Assembly: GCF_003614925.1 (NCBI RefSeq)
Contig: NZ_QYLP01000015.1
Span: 1-64,000 of the forward strand
Source of the DNA: Arthrobacter celericrescens
Lineage (GTDB): Bacteria; Actinomycetota; Actinomycetes; Actinomycetales; Micrococcaceae
Direction: 5' to 3'
DNA length: 64,000 nucleotides
Positions 60,245 through 64,000 of the stretch are shown here, piece by piece. A program made the position numbers and the translations under genes. The notes under the pieces are model-generated. The model searched no databases. It worked only from the letters and a program-made list of their open reading frames with translations, and was not told the origin of the DNA. Position 1 is the stretch's first letter; each line of letters opens with the position of its first letter.

Positions 60245-62887
60245 CTACGCCCGCGGTTTCACCCGCGCCGTGGCGGGCGCCGTCCACGGGTCCTCGGGCC
60301 AGGGATGCTTCGGGTAGCGGCCGCGCATCTCGGCGCGCACCTGCGCATAGGGCCCGGCCCAGAAGGACTCAAGGTCGTCCGTCACGGCCAGGGGCCGCCG
60401 CGCGGGAGAGAGCAGGTGGAACAGCACCGGCACCCGGCCGCCGGCAATCCTGGGCGTTCCGGCCCAGCCGAAGCACTCCTGCAGCTTGACCGCCACCACC
60501 GGCCGGCCGCCGTCGGACTCCACCTCCGGGTAATCGATGGCAACGCGCGAACCGCTGGGTACTTCCAACCGTTCCGGCGCGAGCTCGGCGAAGCGGGAGG
60601 CCTCGGGCCAGGGCAGCAGCCGGCGCAGCGGTTCGGCGAGGTCGATCCCGGCGGCCGGGGCGCCGTCGGCCAGTGCCCCCAGTTCCGGGGCGAGCCAGTC
60701 TTCAAGCCGCGCGAGGAGCGCATGCTCGGACACGTCGGGCCATGGTGCGCCCAGTTCACGGTGCAGCAGGGCCATCCTGCGGCGTACGGCATCCGCACCT
60801 GCTGACCAGCCGATCATCGCCAGGCCCTCGGCCGCCAAGGCCGCAGCGACGGCGGCACGGCCCTCCGCCGGTCCGGGCCGCACGGGAGTGGAGGACAGCA
60901 CGATCGCGCCCAGCCGGCGCTCCCGCCGCGCGGTCACCCTGCCCTTGGCGAAGCGCGCATCCACCGTGTCTGCCAACAGGTGGGCGGCGGCGGCTTCGGC
61001 AGCTTCCGCGGACAGCGGCGCCGCGGAGCGGATGACCGCACCGGTACCGGCGGCATCCCGCCCTGCCGCCCGGGAAACCTCGGCGACCGCGAGCCAGTCA
61101 TGCCCGGACAACGGACTTCCGCCGGGCAGTCCGGCCCGGGTCCCGGATGCGAGGAGGTACTGCGGCGCCCCGTCACCCGGGACGCGCCGGGCCACACGGT
61201 CCGGATACGCGAGGGCCACGACGAACGCCACGGCTTCCTTCCCGTCCGGCGCTGTATCCAGTGCGCCACGCAGGGAGGAAGCGGCGACGGCGGCCGCTTC
61301 CTGCTGCGCGATCGACTCCAGCCGCCGGGTGTCGTCCGCCCAGCGTTTCGACCCCGGGTCCTTCCCTTGCCGCAGTGCGGCAAGGAGCCCGGGCAGGTCG
61401 GCACCGGCGGCACGTTGCTCCCCAGCGACGAGCGCGACCGTTTCGGCGGCAGCGCGCCTGCCGACGACGGCGGCCCCGTCCAGCAGGGCGCGCGCGAGAC
61501 GCGGTTCCGCCGGCACGGCGGCCAGGATCCGGCCGAGAGCGGTGGCGTGACCGGCACCGTCTACCGCACCGATTTCCCGCAGCACTTCGACGGCGTCGTC
61601 CATGGCGGCGCGCGGCGGCGCGTCGGGGAGGGCGAGGCCGGCTCCCCCGGGCGCGCCCCAGCAGGCGAGGGTCAGGGCGGCCCCGCTCAGCTCCGCGACG
61701 GCGATTTCCGGGGTCCGGTGGGCCGGTGCCGCGGCGAAGGCCCTCTGTTCGTAGCAGCGCACCACGGTCCCCGGCCCCTGCCGCGCGGCCCGGCCCGCGC
61801 GCTGTTCGGCCGAGGCGCGGGAACAGGACACGGTGACCAGCCCGGACATGCCGCGGCCGGAATCGCGGCGCGGTTCACGGGACAGCCCAGCGTCCACCAC
61901 GAGGCGCACGCCGGGCACGGTCAGCGAGGATTCTGCGAGCGCCGTGGACACGATGATCCGTGCGGGACCTCCCGGCTCCCTGCCGGAGACGGCCCTGTCC
62001 TGGGCAGCGGGGCCGATCTGCCCGTGGAGTTGGAGGATTTCCGTGCCTGCCGCGCGCTGGCGGAGGCGGTTCACGACGTGTGCCACCTCCCGCGTACCGG
62101 GGAGGAAGACGAGGGCGTCGGTTCCGGGCTCGGCAGCCAGTGCTGCGGCGTGCGCCGCCGCGGCGGTGTCGGCCACATGGTCCAGGAAGGCGGAGGTGAC
62201 GCCGCGTCGGTCGAGGCGGGGACCGGGCGCCGGCGCCCACACGGTTTCCAGCGGGTACAGCGCGGAGGGGCAGTCGACCACCGGAAGCGGGTGGCCGCCG
62301 TCGGGCCCGCCCAGCAGGGCCGCGAAGCGCGGGGCGTCCACCGTGGCGGACATCGCCACCAGGCGAAGGTCGCCACGGAGTTCACGCACCTCGGCCAGCA
62401 TGCCGAGCAACAGGTCGCTCTCGAGGCCGCGTTCATGGACTTCGTCCAGGACCACGGCATGGATGCCCTCCAACCCGGGGTCGGCGAGCAGCCGGCGCAG
62501 CAGGATCCCTGGGGTGACGAATTCGACGGCGGTCCGCGGGCCCGCCTGCCGTTCCCCGCGGACTGTGTAACCCACGGACTCCCCCAGCCGGCTCCCATGG
62601 AGGGTGGCTAGCCGGCGGGCCGCGGCGCGCGCGGCGACACGCCGGGGCTGGGTGACGATGACCCTGGGCACCACGCCCTCCGCCGCGCACAACCCGGCCA
62701 CCAGCGGCGGGACCAGGGTGGTCTTGCCGGTTCCCGGCGGCGCCTGGACCACTGCTGCCGATCCGGCGTCTGCGAGCGCGGCCGCGAGGTCCGGCAGCGA
62801 CCGGGCGAAAACGAGTCCGTCCCCGATTCTTTCGAGGTCGAAGATGGCCTGCGCGCCGGCAGTGCCGGGAGGGAACGGTGAAATCAC
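60245..62887 (-). CDS. hrpB: ATP-dependent helicase HrpB
   Basis: 880-residue DEAH-box helicase. Motif I VQAPPGTGKTT near residue 47, motif II DEVHERGLESD near 147, motif III SAT near 179, motif VI QRAGRAARQ near 365, then HA2/winged-helix and HrpB-specific C-terminal regions. E. coli HrpB is associated with the cell pole and RNA or 16S maturation, but its role is not settled. GTG start; a CACAAT 6 nt upstream loosely resembles the leaderless pattern. Confidence 0.94.
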   Translation of the reverse strand: MISPFPPGTAGAQAIFDLERIGDGLVFARSLPDLAAALADAGSAAVVQAPPGTGKTTLVPPLVAGLCAAEGVVPRVIVTQPRRVAARAAARRLATLHGSRLGESVGYTVRGERQAGPRTAVEFVTPGILLRRLLADPGLEGIHAVVLDEVHERGLESDLLLGMLAEVRELRGDLRLVAMSATVDAPRFAALLGGPDGGHPLPVVDCPSALYPLETVWAPAPGPRLDRRGVTSAFLDHVADTAAAAHAAALAAEPGTDALVFLPGTREVAHVVNRLRQRAAGTEILQLHGQIGPAAQDRAVSGREPGGPARIIVSTALAESSLTVPGVRLVVDAGLSREPRRDSGRGMSGLVTVSCSRASAEQRAGRAARQGPGTVVRCYEQRAFAAAPAHRTPEIAVAELSGAALTLACWGAPGGAGLALPDAPPRAAMDDAVEVLREIGAVDGAGHATALGRILAAVPAEPRLARALLDGAAVVGRRAAAETVALVAGEQRAAGADLPGLLAALRQGKDPGSKRWADDTRRLESIAQQEAAAVAASSLRGALDTAPDGKEAVAFVVALAYPDRVARRVPGDGAPQYLLASGTRAGLPGGSPLSGHDWLAVAEVSRAAGRDAAGTGAVIRSAAPLSAEAAEAAAAHLLADTVDARFAKGRVTARRERRLGAIVLSSTPVRPGPAEGRAAVAAALAAEGLAMIGWSAGADAVRRRMALLHRELGAPWPDVSEHALLARLEDWLAPELGALADGAPAAGIDLAEPLRRLLPWPEASRFAELAPERLEVPSGSRVAIDYPEVESDGGRPVVAVKLQECFGWAGTPRIAGGRVPVLFHLLSPARRPLAVTDDLESFWAGPYAQVRAEMRGRYPKHPWPEDPWTAPATARVKPRA

Positions 62888-62930
62888 CCATCCATTGTGG
62901 ATGACCGCCGCCGATCACCACCAAACTTGA

Positions 62931-62942
62931 TAAGTATACTTA
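62931..62942. promoter_or_regulatory. AT-rich palindrome in the hrpB-63150 intergenic region
   Basis: TAAGTATACTTA is a perfect 12-bp palindrome in an otherwise GC-rich stretch, 44 bp from the hrpB start and about 210 bp before the next gene. It has the look of a repressor operator (MarR/PadR-like in style). Confidence 0.4.
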
Positions 62943-63149
62943 GTAATGACATGATGTGAGGTGTGACACGGTTTGCCGTAGCGAACGAATGTACTGCTAG
63001 GAGGAAAACGGCACAGCCGTGACTGACCGTCCTGGGGACGAAGCGGGGACACCCTGCGAGGGTCGCAGCGCATCTTTGCGCTACTGCTGAATATCACGCG
63101 TGGAAGCAGCTGTGGTTTCGGTTTCCGCGCCAGGAAAGGAAACTCCATC

Positions 63150-63320
63150 ATGAATACCCTTCTCATTGTTGCCGGCGTCATCGCCATCGTTCTTCTGCTT
63201 GTCGGCGGCTTCACCCCGGCCTTGAACTTCCTGCTCTGGGTCGGAATCATCCTCTTGGCCATCGCCGCCATCGGCTGGCTCCTCAGCTACACGAGCGGAC
63301 ACCGGCACAGCGGCGCCTGA
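63150..63320 (+). CDS. Tiny two-helix membrane protein
   Basis: 56 residues starting MNTLLIVAGV at the ATG at 63150 behind AAAGGAAACTCC. Two hydrophobic helices (about 3-20 and 27-47) and a short polar tail ending HRHSGA. No family recognised. It precedes a DUF6458-like gene by about 80 bp, suggesting a set of small membrane proteins. Confidence 0.75.
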   Translation: MNTLLIVAGVIAIVLLLVGGFTPALNFLLWVGIILLAIAAIGWLLSYTSGHRHSGA

Positions 63321-63401
63321 TGCGCCCTGCCCGGGGAACCCCTTGACCGGCCCGTCCCGGGCGTCAGCCGCCACACGAAGCCGACTACGAAAGGAACGGA
63401 C

Positions 63402-63659
63402 ATGTACATAGGTTCCTCGATCTTCCTCATCGCGCTGGGCGCAATTCTCGCCTTCGCGCTGGCACCGGGGCTGATCCCCTTCCTGGACCAGCAGATGACC
63501 GGTTACAGCCTGATGGTCGTCGGCGTCATCGGCCTGATCGCGTCGCTGGTCATGGCGGCTCCGCGCCGCCGCTTGCGGACCACTGAAAGCCGGCAGGCCA
63601 CGGACCCGGGGACCGGTGAAGCCGTTACCCACAGGGAGACCCGCGACACCGGACTCTGA
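63402..63659 (+). CDS. DUF6458-like small membrane protein
   Basis: 85 residues: MYIGSSIFLIALGAILAFAL begins the first helix, a GYSLMVVGVIGLIASLVM second helix follows, then an arginine-rich cytoplasmic tail. This matches the DUF6458 type common in actinobacteria, function unknown. ATG with AAAGGAACGGAC upstream. Confidence 0.85.
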   Translation: MYIGSSIFLIALGAILAFALAPGLIPFLDQQMTGYSLMVVGVIGLIASLVMAAPRRRLRTTESRQATDPGTGEAVTHRETRDTGL

Positions 63660-63674
63660 GACAAGCAGGCAATA

Positions 63675-63710
63675 CCGCGGCTCCCGCCCATCGCGTGGCG
63701 GGAGCCGCGG
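63675..63710 (+). terminator. Terminator after the DUF6458-like gene
   Basis: Perfect 14-bp GC stem (63675-63688 and 63697-63710) with an 8-nt loop, 15 bp after the stop codon and upstream of the next SD. No T-run. Confidence 0.7.
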
Positions 63711-63728
63711 CATGAACAGGAGCGCACT

Positions 63729-64000
63729 GTGGACAAGAGCGCAAACAAGACAGCGCGGACCGCCGAGGCCGCGAGCAACTCCCCCGCCCTGGAGACAGCG
63801 GCCAGGGCAGGGTTCGCGGCGAGCGGCGTGCTCCACGTGATCGTGGGTGCCATCGCCTTCCAACTGGCCCGCGGACTGAACGGAGAGGCCGACGTCGGCG
63901 GTGCGGTCGCCCAGTTGGCCGGCAGTCCCGGCGGGCCGTTCCTGCTGTGGGCGTGCTTCGCTGCCTGCGCCGCACTCGCCCTGTGGCGGCTCGGGGACGC
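63729..64000 (+). CDS. DUF1206-type membrane protein (partial, runs off the window)
   Basis: GTG start at 63729 behind CAGGAG; the frame is open to the window end (about 90 residues seen). AARAGFAASGVLHVIVGAIA matches the repeat unit of DUF1206 proteins, which usually contain three such two-helix repeats. Function unknown. Confidence 0.8.
   Translation, partial: MDKSANKTARTAEAASNSPALETAARAGFAASGVLHVIVGAIAFQLARGLNGEADVGGAVAQLAGSPGGPFLLWACFAACAALALWRLGD

Overview
The window is a high-GC actinobacterial chromosome segment. Gene content and order (ctaB next to a tkt-tal-pgi-zwf-opcA-pgl operon, gap-pgk-tpiA-secG, uvrC-rapZ-yvcK-whiA, RbpA, WhiA, a CoaE-GrpB fusion) and the protein sequences fit the Micrococcaceae, most likely Arthrobacter or a close relative. 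It looks like core chromosome. I see no insertion sequence, prophage, CRISPR array, rRNA or tRNA.

Layout. Positions 1-9.7 kb hold heme O synthase (ctaB) divergent from the oxidative and non-oxidative pentose-phosphate operon. rbpA follows, convergent with pgl. From 10.1 to 13.6 kb is the lower-glycolysis operon gap-pgk-tpiA-secG on the minus strand, then sodA. From 14.6 to 19.7 kb is uvrC-rapZ-yvcK-whiA (minus). From 19.7 to 24.2 kb are an acyltransferase, a HAD phosphatase and uvrA. From 24.3 to 28.3 kb is a three-gene operon of a heterodimeric ABC exporter and a GntR/YtrA-type regulator. From 28.4 to 36.4 kb are a trans-aconitate methyltransferase-like gene, a DUF3516-type helicase, an iron-regulated bfd-bfr pair, a GNAT/proline-iminopeptidase pair and an MFS transporter. 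From 36.5 to 39.8 kb are terC behind a yybP-ykoY manganese riboswitch, and uvrB. From 39.9 to 48.7 kb are a Rid protein, coaE-grpB, a YigZ protein, rpsA, an Eis-like acetyltransferase, polA and a thioesterase. From 48.8 to 53.5 kb are a RibD/DHFR-like reductase, an uncharacterised membrane protein/lipoprotein pair, a PiT phosphate transporter and a small HAD protein. From 53.7 to 60.2 kb are kynureninase with a PaaX-like regulator, a secreted LolA-like protein with an ABC exporter, a YciO protein and an alpha/beta hydrolase. From 60.2 to 64 kb are HrpB helicase, two tiny membrane proteins and the start of a DUF1206 gene that runs off the window.

How the genes work together. The first 14 kb is a carbon and redox block: NADPH by Zwf/OpcA/Pgl, triose-phosphate metabolism and superoxide dismutase. 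All of uvrA, uvrB, uvrC and polA, the nucleotide-excision and gap-filling enzymes, are present but dispersed.

The most interesting signals are regulatory. (1) A recurring TANNNT box lies exactly 6-7 nt before the start codon of uvrA, uvrB, uvrC, polA, coaE, yigZ and five other genes; this is the signature of leaderless mRNAs. (2) A LexA-like box sits on the uvrA promoter and a 21-bp palindrome on the uvrB promoter. (3) A manganese riboswitch precedes terC. (4) A DtxR/IdeR-like iron box precedes bfd-bfr, whose bacterioferritin lacks a conserved ferroxidase histidine. (5) A perfect 16-bp terminator stem for pgl is written inside the rbpA coding sequence. (6) A long composite palindrome at 42.24 kb looks like an interspersed element. 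No complete novel system stands out. The best candidate for an undescribed function is the lipoprotein/membrane-protein pair at 49.35-51.26 kb.
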